Notes under the pieces: generated by a model
Databases searched by the model: none
What the model was told of the DNA's origin: nothing
Seen by the model: only the letters and a program-made list of their open reading frames with translations
Assembly (NCBI RefSeq): GCF_024171695.1
Contig: NZ_JAMTCF010000006.1
Location: forward strand, 248,001 to 312,000
DNA length: 64,000 nucleotides
Source: Actinosynnema pretiosum
GTDB taxonomy: Bacteria; Actinomycetota; Actinomycetes; Mycobacteriales; Pseudonocardiaceae
Direction: 5' to 3'
Part shown: positions 35,268-45,019 of the stretch, piece by piece
Layout of the letters: each line of letters opens with the position of its first letter
Position numbering within the stretch: position 1 is the stretch's first letter
Program-made: the position numbers and the translations under genes

Positions 35268-38200
35268 TCAGCGGCGGCTCCTCTGCTCGCCGAGCTTCTC
35301 GTAGGCGGGGACCTCGCCCGCCCGGAACCGCGCCCACGCCCCGGTGAACAGGGACGCCACCGGTTCCGCTGGCAGCACCGGGCCCTCCGGGTGCTCCGGC
35401 AGCGGGTACAGGCGTTCCTTCCAGGTCTCCACCGGCAGGGCCGGGGTGGGGAGGTCGTGCCAGCCGCCCGGCAGGAACAGGGTTCGGCCCGCCCTGGCGC
35501 GCTTCGCGGTCAGGACCAGGTCGGTGTCGGCCAGTTCGGTCCTCGCCTTGCGCAGGCGCGCGGGCTTCCAGCCGGTCCAGCGGGCCGCGTTCGCGTCGGT
35601 CGGGTCGGGCAGCGCGAGGAGTTGGAGGTACAGGGTCGCCGCGTCGGGTGAGAGGCCCAGCGCCTCCGCCGCCTCCGCCACCAGGTTCGGGACCGAGTTG
35701 TTCGGGTCCTGGGCGTACGTCGCCGGGTCCTGGGAGCTTGCGGCGCCTGCGGCGTTCGAGACGTCGGCAGGCGGAGCGCACAGGGTCGCCAGGCCCTCCG
35801 AGCGCAGCAGGTCCAGGTCGTCCAGGACCGCCTCGCCGTCGAGCGCCTTCGCCAGCGCCACCACGAGGTCCCGGTCCGCCTGACCGACCAGGCCCGGCCG
35901 CACCGCGACAGTGCAGTAGTCGTCCTCCGCGGCCACCTCCACGAAACCCCGGTGCACCAGCACCTTGCCCGACTCCAGCGCGGGCACGCCGAGCAGCTTC
36001 TCGACCTTCCGGTTCTCCTCCCACGCCCCCAGCTCCACCAGGAACGCGGGTGAGTGCGCCCGCGCCCTGGCCAGGTCGAGCGCGCGGGACAGCTCCGCGC
36101 GCAGCGGCGAACCGCCGGGAAGGTGGTAGCCGAGCCAGGTCAGCAGGCGGGGCAGCACGTCCAGGTGGTCCGAGCCGAACCCGGCCTCGTCGCCCTGCTC
36201 CAGCTCGACCCCGTCGAAGCGCTGGCCGCCGTCGGTGGTCAGCCAGGTCGCGCGGTCCGGGTTGACCAGGCCGACGAGCAGCGCGGCGATGTCGTCGCGG
36301 CCGAACGCCTTGTGCGCCGCGATCAGCAGGTCCTCCGGCACCGGGGTGCGGCGGCCGTGCTCGCTGTTCCACACCTCGGCCACGGCGGCCACGTCCGGGC
36401 CCTCGGTCCACAGGCGCAGCGGGTCGGCGGGCACGGCGGCGTTGAGGAGGAGGCCGCGCGCGTCGTCCTCCAGCGGGCCCAGGGTGGCCTTGGCGACGAG
36501 CGCGGCGTCGCGGGACAGGCCCAGCTCCTTGCGCAGGGCGGTGCCCAGGTAGTTGCCGCCCCACGCGCCCACGCCCGGCATCCCGGCCAGCAGCACGGTG
36601 GCCTCGGAACCGCTGAGACCGGTCAGCTCGACCAGCCGGTCGACCGCCTCCGGCCGCCACGGCGCGGGTCCGCGCTCGGCCAGCGCGTCCAGGAACGCGG
36701 ACACCGCGTCCCGGTCGATCCCAGGGTCGAGCGGCCAGTGCTCGCTCAGCCGCCAGCCCTCGGGCAGCGCGAACCCGTCGCGGCCGAACTGCAGGCCCTC
36801 GAAGCTGCGGCCGGGCACGTCCAGCCAGCTCTCCTCGAACAGCGCGACGAACCCGTCACCGGTCGGCGTCACCCGGTTCTCCGGGTGGGGGCCACGCTCG
36901 GGCAGCACCAGCTCCACGAACCGCCACCGGCCGGAACCGTCCGCGATCGGGCTGGACACCAGCACCCGCAGCAGTTCGGCGAGCACGGCGCGCTGCCCCG
37001 GCGGGGTGAACGGCGAGGCGGCCCGGTGCACGAGGGACCGCAGGTGCGGGATGACCCTGCCCCAGTCCAGGGAGGACACCTCGGGCAGCGGTCCCGGCGC
37101 CGGGTCGACCGAGGCCGCGACCAGCGCCGCCAGCAGGTCGGGCAGCGCGGACGGCGGCCCGGACACGTCGTCCTCGGTGTGGGAGGCGAACCAGTTGACC
37201 GCCCGGTTGATGCCGGTGTCGGTGAGCACGGCGGACTCGGGCGTGGCGGGGCGCGCGGAGTCGTCGATCAGCCTGGCCGCCTCGGCGACCCGCGCGAACG
37301 CCCGGAACCCCTGCTGGAGGCGCGCGGCCCTGCGGATCTCGGCGACCACGGCGATCAGCAGTTCGGGGTGGGTCAGGGCGGGCAGCCGCTCGGCTACCGC
37401 GCGGGCCAGCGCCGTGAACCGCCCGGCGGCCGGATCGCCGGACCCGGCCGCCGGATCGTCGGACCCGGTGACCGGCCCGCTGACCCCGGTGGCCGGGGAG
37501 GACGCGTCACCGGCCTGTCCCGGTTGTGCGCGGACCTCGGCCGGAGCGGCGTTCGAGCGCCCGGTGTCCGACTTCCCGGTGTCCGGCTCCCCCGCGCCCG
37601 GCTCCCCGGCGAACGCCCCGCCCCCACCCGCGCGCAGCAGCGCCACCTCCGCCGCGATCACGGCGGGCAGCGCGGTCTCGGCCGTCGCCAGCGCGGCGGT
37701 GATCAGCTCGCGCGCGTCCTCCTCGGTGACCGCCCGCAGCGCGGCGGAACCGGTCTCGTCGCGGGGCCGCAGCGCGTGCCACCAGGCGACCGGCGGCACC
37801 AGCGGAGTGCCCGAGGCGCCCTCCGGGCGGCGCTCGCCGACGTCGAAGGTCGCCAGCAGCGCGCCCGAGGTGTCGCGCAGCTCGATCGTCTCGTACTCGG
37901 CGCGCACCACCAGCCGCGCGCCGCCGGGCAGGTCGAGCAACCCGGCGGGCGCACCGGCCTCGCGCGGCTGCCGCGCCACGCGCCCGTCCACGCCCTCGCC
38001 CAGCCAGGAGCCGTCCGGCTCGGCCCGGACCCGCCAGCCGTGCAGCCCGCCGGACGCGCCGAGCGGGCTCGCCTCCGTTCCCGGACCGACCGGTCGCAGG
38101 TGGCAGGCGTCCAGCTCGCGCGGCGCGCCGAACTCCTCCAGGAAGGCGGGCAGGCTCGACCGCCCCAGGTCGCCGGTCGCCGGGTCGACCTCGCGCCAGC

Positions 38201-40292
38201 CGACGCCGGTCTCGACCCACAGGTTCGCGCCGTCGCCGTGCACCGGGCGCGGGAACGGCACGTGGGTGTCACCGGGGCTGACCGCGCGGCCACCGGTGCA
38301 GCGGGCCCCGCCGGGCAGCGCGAGGGACGGCACGGCCTCGCGGTTCTGGTAGGGGTCGACCTCGCTGAGCGGGTCGAACAGCACCGTCGGCGCGTCGCTC
38401 CAGTACGCGAGCTCCTCGCCGTAGTTCGCGTGCCAGCGCACCAGCAGCCTGCCGTCGAACCACCAGGCGGTCGGCGCGTAGTCCCAGTCGTGCCTGCGCT
38501 CCAGCGGCACGCGGGAGCGGTGCTCGGCCAGCACCCCGTCCGGCCCGGCCACGGCGAACTCCTCGCCCGCGCGCAGCACCAGCGCGGGCCAGCCCTCGCC
38601 CGCGATCTCGGCGTCCGCGCCGAGCAGCCCGGCCGCGCGGTCCAGCGCGGGCCAGCCCAGCTCGTCCAGCAGACCGGTCCGCAGCACCGAGGCGAGCAGG
38701 GCGGTGACGTCGGCGTCCGCGATGGTCTCGGCGGCCTCGGGCAGCACGGCGAACGCCTCGGGCACGCCCAGCGGGCCCAGCTCGGCCAGGTGCCGCTCCA
38801 GGTCGAGCAGACCGGTGGCGCCGAGCGCGGTGACCCGCACGGCCAGCCAGGCGGACAGCGCCGCGCGCAGGCCGGGCACGGCCATCGCCGCGCGCACGGC
38901 CGCCGGGTTGGCCAGGCCCGACGAGCCCGCGTCGGACAGGTGCGCGACCAGACCGGCGCCCAGGTCGGCGCGGGTGCGCTCGGAGGCGGCGAGCGCGGTC
39001 AGGTCGCGGCGGCCGGGCAGCACGTCGGAGAGCCAGTCGTCGACGGCGAGGTTGCGCCGCTCCCCCGTCTCGTGCACCAGCTCGAACGGGACGTCCAGGG
39101 TGAGCAGCAGGTCGAGCAGGTCCAGCTCGCCCTGCCGCCAGGTGTGCGGGAAGCGGACCGGGGTGGTGCCGGCGGTCAGCCGGGGGGCGAGGCGCTCGAC
39201 CAGCGCCAGCAGGCGTTCGGAGCGCGGGGTCTCCCCGCCCCAGGAGAGGTCGCGCAGCTGGAGCACCGACGTCAGCCAGGCCGCCGCGCCGACCGCGCCG
39301 GTGCCGTCGACCAGGTGCGCGGTCGCCCCGCAGGCCTCCAGCAGGTCGAGCCAGTCGTCCAGGTCGTCGCGGTCGTCCGGGACCAGCTCCAGCAGCCGGG
39401 GGGCGAGCGCCGGGTCCTTCGCGGACAGCCGCAGCAGGGCGGGGCGGTAGCGCTTCCAGAACTTGCCGCCCGCGCGGGAGACGCCGCGCAGGCCGAGCAG
39501 GCGGGCGAGCAGCCGCTCGTCCTCGGCGTCCTGGTCGAGCCCGGCGGCGGCGGCGAGCCTGCGCAGGTCGTCGGGCATGGAGTTGTGCGGGGCGAGGCCG
39601 CCCGCGCAGCGCCGCACGCACAGGTCGAGCACCAGCTCGTAGGCCTCGATTGGGTCGAGCCTGCCCTGCAGTGACTTCGCGAACGAGGTCAGCGCCTTCA
39701 CGGTCAGCGCGCCCGCGAACGCGAACTCCAGGAACACCTCGCGCAGCCGCTCGACGTCCAGCGGGAGGCTGTGCACCTCCTCGGCCTGTCTGGCCTTGCC
39801 GAACATGATGCCCGCGTAGCTCGTGCCGCCGTGCGCCAGGAACGCGCGACCGGCCTGCTCGTACAGGGTGGGCAGGAAGTGCGGGGCGGACCTGGCGAGC
39901 CGCTCGCCGAGCGCGAGGAACCCGGTCTTGGCGGCCTCGGCGCGCGAGCGGGCCAGCGCGCCGAGCCGCTCGACGTCCTTGACCAGGTCGAGCGCGTGGT
40001 GCCCGTTGTCCGGGTCGTTGGCCAGCGCCCAGGCCGGGAAGCCGAGCGCGACCCGCTTGCCGGTGCCGACCTCGTGGACCCGCTCGGGCTCGCCGAACCC
40101 GAGGTAGTCGCAGGTCAGGTCCTCGGCGCGGGCGAGCAGGGCGGGGACGAGCCGGACCACGGCGCGGCCGGGGGCGGCCGGGTGCGCGTAGCGCCTGGCC
40201 GTGATCACGTCCTGGCCCGGCGCCGCGGCGCGCGGGCCCGGCAGCACCGCGCCCGCGGCGATGAGCCCGGCGTCGGGATGTGCCTCGTCCAC
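35268..40292 (-). CDS. Giant (about 1674-residue) helical protein of unknown function
   Basis: No domain is recognisable with confidence. The first 550 residues are helical repeats (alpha-solenoid style, for example GTSYAGIMFGKARQAEEVH and VEERL-like helices). The middle contains Trp-rich beta segments (DWDYAPTAWWFDGRLLVRWH, GLHGWRVRAEPDGSW), then a low-complexity linker rich in Gly, Pro, Asp and Thr (coded about 37420-37620), then further helical repeats to the end. No signal peptide, membrane segment or Walker motif is seen. GAGGAGG six bases before the GTG at 40292 decides the start over an ATG at 40346. It is followed by the TPR gene. Large proteins of this look can occur with MoxR/VWA conflict modules, but no such ATPase is here, so that is only a pointer. 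Confidence 0.7.
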   Translation of the reverse strand: MDEAHPDAGLIAAGAVLPGPRAAAPGQDVITARRYAHPAAPGRAVVRLVPALLARAEDLTCDYLGFGEPERVHEVGTGKRVALGFPAWALANDPDNGHHALDLVKDVERLGALARSRAEAAKTGFLALGERLARSAPHFLPTLYEQAGRAFLAHGGTSYAGIMFGKARQAEEVHSLPLDVERLREVFLEFAFAGALTVKALTSFAKSLQGRLDPIEAYELVLDLCVRRCAGGLAPHNSMPDDLRRLAAAAGLDQDAEDERLLARLLGLRGVSRAGGKFWKRYRPALLRLSAKDPALAPRLLELVPDDRDDLDDWLDLLEACGATAHLVDGTGAVGAAAWLTSVLQLRDLSWGGETPRSERLLALVERLAPRLTAGTTPVRFPHTWRQGELDLLDLLLTLDVPFELVHETGERRNLAVDDWLSDVLPGRRDLTALAASERTRADLGAGLVAHLSDAGSSGLANPAAVRAAMAVPGLRAALSAWLAVRVTALGATGLLDLERHLAELGPLGVPEAFAVLPEAAETIADADVTALLASVLRTGLLDELGWPALDRAAGLLGADAEIAGEGWPALVLRAGEEFAVAGPDGVLAEHRSRVPLERRHDWDYAPTAWWFDGRLLVRWHANYGEELAYWSDAPTVLFDPLSEVDPYQNREAVPSLALPGGARCTGGRAVSPGDTHVPFPRPVHGDGANLWVETGVGWREVDPATGDLGRSSLPAFLEEFGAPRELDACHLRPVGPGTEASPLGASGGLHGWRVRAEPDGSWLGEGVDGRVARQPREAGAPAGLLDLPGGARLVVRAEYETIELRDTSGALLATFDVGERRPEGASGTPLVPPVAWWHALRPRDETGSAALRAVTEEDARELITAALATAETALPAVIAAEVALLRAGGGGAFAGEPGAGEPDTGKSDTGRSNAAPAEVRAQPGQAGDASSPATGVSGPVTGSDDPAAGSGDPAAGRFTALARAVAERLPALTHPELLIAVVAEIRRAARLQQGFRAFARVAEAARLIDDSARPATPESAVLTDTGINRAVNWFASHTEDDVSGPPSALPDLLAALVAASVDPAPGPLPEVSSLDWGRVIPHLRSLVHRAASPFTPPGQRAVLAELLRVLVSSPIADGSGRWRFVELVLPERGPHPENRVTPTGDGFVALFEESWLDVPGRSFEGLQFGRDGFALPEGWRLSEHWPLDPGIDRDAVSAFLDALAERGPAPWRPEAVDRLVELTGLSGSEATVLLAGMPGVGAWGGNYLGTALRKELGLSRDAALVAKATLGPLEDDARGLLLNAAVPADPLRLWTEGPDVAAVAEVWNSEHGRRTPVPEDLLIAAHKAFGRDDIAALLVGLVNPDRATWLTTDGGQRFDGVELEQGDEAGFGSDHLDVLPRLLTWLGYHLPGGSPLRAELSRALDLARARAHSPAFLVELGAWEENRKVEKLLGVPALESGKVLVHRGFVEVAAEDDYCTVAVRPGLVGQADRDLVVALAKALDGEAVLDDLDLLRSEGLATLCAPPADVSNAAGAASSQDPATYAQDPNNSVPNLVAEAAEALGLSPDAATLYLQLLALPDPTDANAARWTGWKPARLRKARTELADTDLVLTAKRARAGRTLFLPGGWHDLPTPALPVETWKERLYPLPEHPEGPVLPAEPVASLFTGAWARFRAGEVPAYEKLGEQRSRR

Positions 40293-40405
40293 CCTGTCCT
40301 CCTCGTTCCCCTGGGTTGGCGCCAAGGTAGCGAGGGGGTCCGACAAAAACCGGCGTTCCGCGACGGGGTGGGCGAGGCCACCTCGTCGCGGTTCACCCGG
40401 TCAGG

Positions 40406-41545
40406 TCACTGCGGACCGGTGACGGTGGTGCGCTCGACCGTCCACGCGCGAGCCTGGTCGGTGAGCGTGAGCCCCAGGCCCGGCCGGTCCGGGACCACCA
40501 TCCGGCCGTCGACGACCTCGGCGCGCTCGTGGAACAGCGGTTCCAGCCACTCGAAGTGCTCCACCCAGGCGGTGCCGGGGTAGGCGGCGGCCAGGTGCAG
40601 GTGGACCTCCATCACGAAGTGCGGGGCCAGCGCGAGGTGGTGCTGGTCTGCGAGGGCCGCGACGCGCAGGAACGGGGTGATGCCGCCGATCCTGGGCGCG
40701 TCGGGCTGGAGGAAGTCGGCCGCGCCGCCGGTGATCAGCGCCCAGTGCTCGGCGGTGGAGGTGAGCATCTCGCCGGTGGCGACCGGGGTGTCCAGCGCGG
40801 CGGCGAGGGCGGCGTGCCCGGCGGTGTCGTGCGCGTCGAGCGGCTCCTCGATCCAGGTCAGGTCGAACCGCTCCAGCTCGCGGCAGACCCGCGCGGCGCG
40901 GGGCCGGTCCCACTGCTGATTGGCGTCGACCATGAGCGGGACGCCGTCGCCGAGGTGCTCGCGCACGGCCGCGACCCGCTTGAGGTCCTGCGCGGGGTCG
41001 GGGTGGCCGACCTTGACCTTGATGCCGCCGATGCCGCGCGAGCGCGCGTGGTCGACGTTGTCGAGCACCTGCTCCAGCGGCGCGGACAGGAACCCGCCAG
41101 AGGTGTTGTAGCAGGGCACCGCGTCCCGGTGGGCGCCGATGAGCTTGGCCAGCGGCAGGGTCGCGCGCTTGGCCTTGAGGTCCCACAGGGCGATGTCGAA
41201 CGCGGCGATCGCCTGCCCGGCCAGCCCGCCCCGGCCGACCGACGCGCCCGCCCAGGACAGCTTGCGCCACAACCGGTCCACGTCGCTGGGGTCCTCGCCG
41301 ATCAGCTCGTGGGCGATCTCGGCGGCGTGCGCGTATAGAGCGGGACCTCCCGCGCGCTTGGAGTACGCCAGGCCCAACCCGGTCAGCCCGGACTCGGCGG
41401 TGATCTCGGCGAGCAGCAGCGCCACCGAGGTGAGCGGCTTCTGCCTGCCGGTGAGCACTTTCGCGTCGCTGACCGGGGTGGGCAGCGGCAGGTGCGCCAG
41501 CGACAGGGCGACGGAGGTGACGGCGTCGCCGGGAGGGTGAGGCAT
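40406..41545 (-). CDS. Enolase-superfamily (mandelate racemase subgroup) acid-sugar dehydratase or racemase
   Basis: A 379-residue TIM-barrel enzyme that should abstract a proton alpha to a carboxylate. The general base motif KVKVG (Lys-x-Lys), metal ligands in MVDANQQW, WIEEPLD and VATGEM, and the second base His in HHLALAPH are all present, as in mandelate racemase and talarate/galactarate dehydratase-type members. The ATG at 41545 gives MPHPPGDAVTSV. It lies 113 bp upstream of the giant protein gene and is divergent from the ADP-ribosylglycohydrolase gene. Substrate uncertain; no transporter or sugar kinase is beside it. Confidence 0.9.
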   Translation of the reverse strand: MPHPPGDAVTSVALSLAHLPLPTPVSDAKVLTGRQKPLTSVALLLAEITAESGLTGLGLAYSKRAGGPALYAHAAEIAHELIGEDPSDVDRLWRKLSWAGASVGRGGLAGQAIAAFDIALWDLKAKRATLPLAKLIGAHRDAVPCYNTSGGFLSAPLEQVLDNVDHARSRGIGGIKVKVGHPDPAQDLKRVAAVREHLGDGVPLMVDANQQWDRPRAARVCRELERFDLTWIEEPLDAHDTAGHAALAAALDTPVATGEMLTSTAEHWALITGGAADFLQPDAPRIGGITPFLRVAALADQHHLALAPHFVMEVHLHLAAAYPGTAWVEHFEWLEPLFHERAEVVDGRMVVPDRPGLGLTLTDQARAWTVERTTVTGPQ

Positions 41546-41708
41546 GGGTGCTCCTCGGTGCTCGCGGACGGCGGCGGCTCCCCCAGTGTGCCCGTGCGGG
41601 CGGTGCGCGGGCGGCGGGGCTTCGGGGTCGGGGTGACCGTCGCGGGTCCGGTGTCGCCGGGGTCGCGCGGCCGGTGGTCGGGAACCGGCGCGGGTTAGGG
41701 TGGTTCCC

Positions 41709-42698
41709 GTGGACCGCGTCGCAGGATCGTTCTACGGGCTCGCCTTCGGCGACTCGCTGGCCAAGCCGACCGAGTTCCTGTCCGTCGAGCAGATCCAGCA
41801 GCGCTACGGCGACGGCCCCGACCGCCTGGAGGGCGATCCGGCGCTGGTCACCGACGACACCCAGATGGCGCTCGCGGTGGCGTGGGCGCTGCGCGACGCG
41901 GCCGAGCCGACCCCGGAGGCGCTGGAGCCCCGGCTGCGCGAGCGGTTCGTGGCGTGGGCGCACAGCCCCGACAACAACCGGGCGCCCGGCACGACCTGCC
42001 TGCGCGCGGTGGGCGGGCTGGCCGAGGGCCTGCCGTGGACGGCCGCGACGATGCCCGCGTCCAAGGGGTGCGGGGCGAACATGCGGGTCACCCCGGTCGG
42101 GCTGGTCCCCGGTCTGGACCTGGACCTGCTGGCCGGGATCTCCCAGCTCCAGGCGGCCATGACGCACGGCCACCCGACCGGGCTGGCCGCCTCCGAGCTG
42201 ACCGCGCTGGCGACCCGGCTGCTGGTGGACCGCGCGGACCTGGTCGAACTGCCCGCGCTCCTGCTCGACCGGTGCGCGAGCGAGCGCGAGCGCTACCGCG
42301 CGGACTGGCTGGGCGAGCTGTGGGAGGTGGCGGGCGCAGCCTCGCCGGTGGCGTTCGCCCGCGCGGGCTGGGACGAGTGCGCCGCCGCGCTCCAGGCGCT
42401 GGTCGACGTGCTGGCCCGGCCCGACGACGGCGCGGACCCGTGCCTGGGCACCGGCGAGGGCTGGATCGCCGAGGAGGCGCTGGCGACCGGGTTGCAGTGC
42501 GCGGTCCGGCACGCGGACGACCCGGTGGCCGCGCTCGTGCGGGCCGCGCGCACCGGCGGCGACTCGGACTCGATCGCCGCGCTGGCGGGCGCGTTCGCGG
42601 GCGCCGCGCACGGCATGTCCGGGTGGCCGCAGGACTGGGTGGACCGCATCGAGTACGCCGACCAGCTCGCCGCGCTCACCGGGGCCCCGATCCGCTAG
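41709..42698 (+). CDS. ADP-ribosylglycohydrolase family protein
   Basis: A 329-residue all-helical hydrolase of the DraG/ARH type, which removes ADP-ribose from proteins or small molecules using two Mg2+. It starts VDRVAGSFYGLAFGDSLAKP, followed by TDDTQMALAVAWAL (metal-binding T-D-D) and, near the end, ARTGGDSDSIAALAGAFAGA (the second metal site). The GTG at 41709 is preferred over the GTG at 41700 because it is where family similarity begins. It stands alone between the enolase gene and a non-coding stretch. Target unknown. Confidence 0.9.
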   Translation: MDRVAGSFYGLAFGDSLAKPTEFLSVEQIQQRYGDGPDRLEGDPALVTDDTQMALAVAWALRDAAEPTPEALEPRLRERFVAWAHSPDNNRAPGTTCLRAVGGLAEGLPWTAATMPASKGCGANMRVTPVGLVPGLDLDLLAGISQLQAAMTHGHPTGLAASELTALATRLLVDRADLVELPALLLDRCASERERYRADWLGELWEVAGAASPVAFARAGWDECAAALQALVDVLARPDDGADPCLGTGEGWIAEEALATGLQCAVRHADDPVAALVRAARTGGDSDSIAALAGAFAGAAHGMSGWPQDWVDRIEYADQLAALTGAPIR

Positions 42699-43015
42699 GA
42701 ACCGCCGCTCCGCATTTCCGCACCGGGCCCAGGGCATTCGGAGCAGTCCCGCGCGCCTTTTTTCGCACCGAACGGCGTCACCCCTGCGGGGGGCCCCACG
42801 ATTTTTCCGACCGGTGCGAAAACCCGCGTGGCGTAGGCCGAACGTGGCCGCACTAATCGGTGCTGTCCACCCCGGTGAACCAAACGCGCCACCCCCGGTG
42901 GATTCGCGCCCGGAACGGTCATACCTCCAGGTAATTGCCCCCTTCCCGCACCGCCTCGATGATTCCCCCGCTGGTTCCCGCACTTCTCGAGCAGTGCTCC
43001 CGGAAGGGTTCACCC
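42699..43015. other. Intergenic region with a long-armed inverted repeat
   Basis: 317 bp after the ADP-ribosylglycohydrolase gene. It contains TTTTCGCACCG (42760-42770) and its exact complement CGGTGCGAAAA (42812-42822), 41 bases apart. This could be a terminator, a cruciform or an operator pair. The rest holds the leader of the VWA gene; no promoter is recognised. Confidence 0.55.
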
Positions 43016-44959
43016 ATGCCCGTCGCCAGGTCCTCGTACGGACCTCCCCCGCTTTTCCCCCGCAGTTCCGGGAAGCGCGGCCCCGTCCGCAGGACAGCGG
43101 TTCTCGCGTTAGCCCTGTGGGCCGCGACGACGACCGCCGTCAGCGCCGCGCCACCGGCCTCCGCGCAGGTCGTCCCCTCCGACGTCGAGGTGGTGCTCGG
43201 CCCCGGCCAGAGCGCCCAGGTCGCGAAGAAGGTCACCACCCCGGCCGTGCCGCCGAAGCCGGACCTGGTGCTGCTCGCCGACACCACCGGCAGCATGGGC
43301 GCGGCGATCGCGAGCGTGCGCTCCAACGCCGACGCGGTCACCGGGCAGGTGCTGGCCGCGCAGCCCGCCGCGCAGTTCGCGGTGGCGGAGTACCGGGACA
43401 CCGGGGACGCGTTCGCGTTCCGGGTCGACCAGGCGCTGACCGCCGACCGGGGCGCGGTGCGCGCGGGCATCGGCCAGTGGGCCGCCGCGGGTGGCGGGGA
43501 CTTCCCGGAGTCCGCGATCAACGCGCTCTACCAGATCGGCAAGGGCGCGACGGGCTTCCGGCCGGACAGCACGCGCATCGTCGCCTGGTTCGGCGACGCG
43601 CCCTCGCACGACCCGGTGCTCGGCCGGTCGCTGGCGGACGCGATCGGCGCGCTGCGCGCGGCGGGTGTGCGGGTGGTCGCGGTCAACGTGGGCGACTCGG
43701 GCAGCGGCCTGGACGCGGGCGGGCAGGCGAGCCGGATCGCGCGGGAGACCGGGGGCGTGCTGCTCAACAAGGTGCCGCCGGACCAGGTGGCCAGGGCGAT
43801 CCTGGACGGCGTGCGCGAGGTGCCGGTGACCGTGACGCCAAAGGTGACCTCGTGCGACGCGCGGCTGTCGGTGCGCAACGAGCCGTCGGCGCGGACGGTG
43901 ACCAGCGGGGCCAAGGCCGAGTTCACCGAGACGATCGAGGTCAAGCCGGGCACTCCTGCGGGCACCTACCACTGCTCGGTGGACTACCAGGTGGACGGGC
44001 GCTCGCTCGGGTTCGTGGAGCGCACCAAGGTGCACGTGCCCGGTGTTCGGGTGGGCGACGCGACCGCGTCCGAGGGCGACGGGCAGGCGGTGTTCGCCGT
44101 GTCGCTGGACCGGCCGAGCACGAAGCCGGTGACGGTGCGGGCGTCCACCTCGGACGGTTCGGCGGTCGCGCCCGACGACTACGCGGCGACCTCGCAGGTG
44201 CTGACGTTCGCGCCCGGTGAGACGACGAAGGCGGTCGCGGTGCCGCTGGTGTCCGACGCCGTGGACGAGCTGGACGAGACGTTCGCGGTGCGGCTGAGCG
44301 AGGTCGCGGGCGCGGCGGTGTCCGACGGCGAGGGCGTGGGCACGATCCTGGACGACGACCGCGACGGCCAGTTCACCTGCCGGGCGAGCGTGGCGAACGT
44401 GGCGGGGATCGAGCCGGTGGTGGCGAACCCGCCGAACGCGCCGTGCGCGGAGGCGGCCCAGACCGTGCTCCAGGGGAACCTGGGCTCGGGGCTGCTGAAC
44501 GTGCGGCTCAACGCCCTGTCTGCGAGCACCGACCAGACGCCGGACGACCCGTCGGCGAGCCCGGCGGCCGAGGGCGACTCGGTGGTGTCGCGGGCGCTGG
44601 TGGAGACGACGACGATCAGCACGCTCGGGGTGAGCGTCGAGCTGGGCGTGATCCGGTCGGAGGCGTCGGTGACCTGCGTGGCGGGCGAGCACGGGCTGGA
44701 GCCGAGGTTCGCGGGCGGGTCGGCGATCGACTCGCTGAAGGTCAACGGCGTCCCGGTGACCGTGGTGGGCTCGCAGCCGGTGACGATCCCGCTGGTGGTC
44801 GGCTCGCTGCGGCTCAACAGCACCGAGCGCACGGCGGACGGGCTGGTGCAGCGGGCGGTGGTGCTCGACGCGCTGCTGGTGAAGGTCGTGGTGGGCGAGG
44901 CCAAGGTCGGCTACCGGGGCACCGACGCGCACCCGCGCGGCAACCCCTGCCAGGGCTAG
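43016..44959 (+). CDS. Secreted VWA / Calx-beta protein with choice-of-anchor-type C-terminus
   Basis: A 647-residue exported protein. The ATG at 43016 gives a long basic N-region then a signal peptide (AVLALALWAATTTAVSAA). A von Willebrand A domain (about 80-290) has an altered MIDAS, LADTTGSMG, and continues with VAEYRDTGDAF and VAWFGDAPSHD. A Calx-beta domain follows (VGDATASEGDGQAVFAVSL ... DELDETFAVRLSEV, about 340-450). The last 200 residues (Cys-containing, LRLNSTERTADGLVQRAV) look like a choice-of-anchor module. It is probably a secreted calcium-stabilised adhesive or structural protein. It converges on the ABC transporter pair. Confidence 0.85.
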   Translation: MPVARSSYGPPPLFPRSSGKRGPVRRTAVLALALWAATTTAVSAAPPASAQVVPSDVEVVLGPGQSAQVAKKVTTPAVPPKPDLVLLADTTGSMGAAIASVRSNADAVTGQVLAAQPAAQFAVAEYRDTGDAFAFRVDQALTADRGAVRAGIGQWAAAGGGDFPESAINALYQIGKGATGFRPDSTRIVAWFGDAPSHDPVLGRSLADAIGALRAAGVRVVAVNVGDSGSGLDAGGQASRIARETGGVLLNKVPPDQVARAILDGVREVPVTVTPKVTSCDARLSVRNEPSARTVTSGAKAEFTETIEVKPGTPAGTYHCSVDYQVDGRSLGFVERTKVHVPGVRVGDATASEGDGQAVFAVSLDRPSTKPVTVRASTSDGSAVAPDDYAATSQVLTFAPGETTKAVAVPLVSDAVDELDETFAVRLSEVAGAAVSDGEGVGTILDDDRDGQFTCRASVANVAGIEPVVANPPNAPCAEAAQTVLQGNLGSGLLNVRLNALSASTDQTPDDPSASPAAEGDSVVSRALVETTTISTLGVSVELGVIRSEASVTCVAGEHGLEPRFAGGSAIDSLKVNGVPVTVVGSQPVTIPLVVGSLRLNSTERTADGLVQRAVVLDALLVKVVVGEAKVGYRGTDAHPRGNPCQG

Positions 44960-44970
44960 CCGGGTGAGCA

Positions 44971-45005
44971 CCCCGGCCGCGTCGCACCTCGCGGCGCGGC
45001 CGGGG
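44971..45005. terminator. Perfect 11-bp hairpin between VWA and ABC genes
   Basis: CCCCGGCCGCG (44971-44981) and CGCGGCCGGGG (44995-45005) separated by 13 bases. It lies between two convergent stops and should serve both. Confidence 0.8.
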
Positions 45006-45019
45006 GTTCGCGCGGCGCG

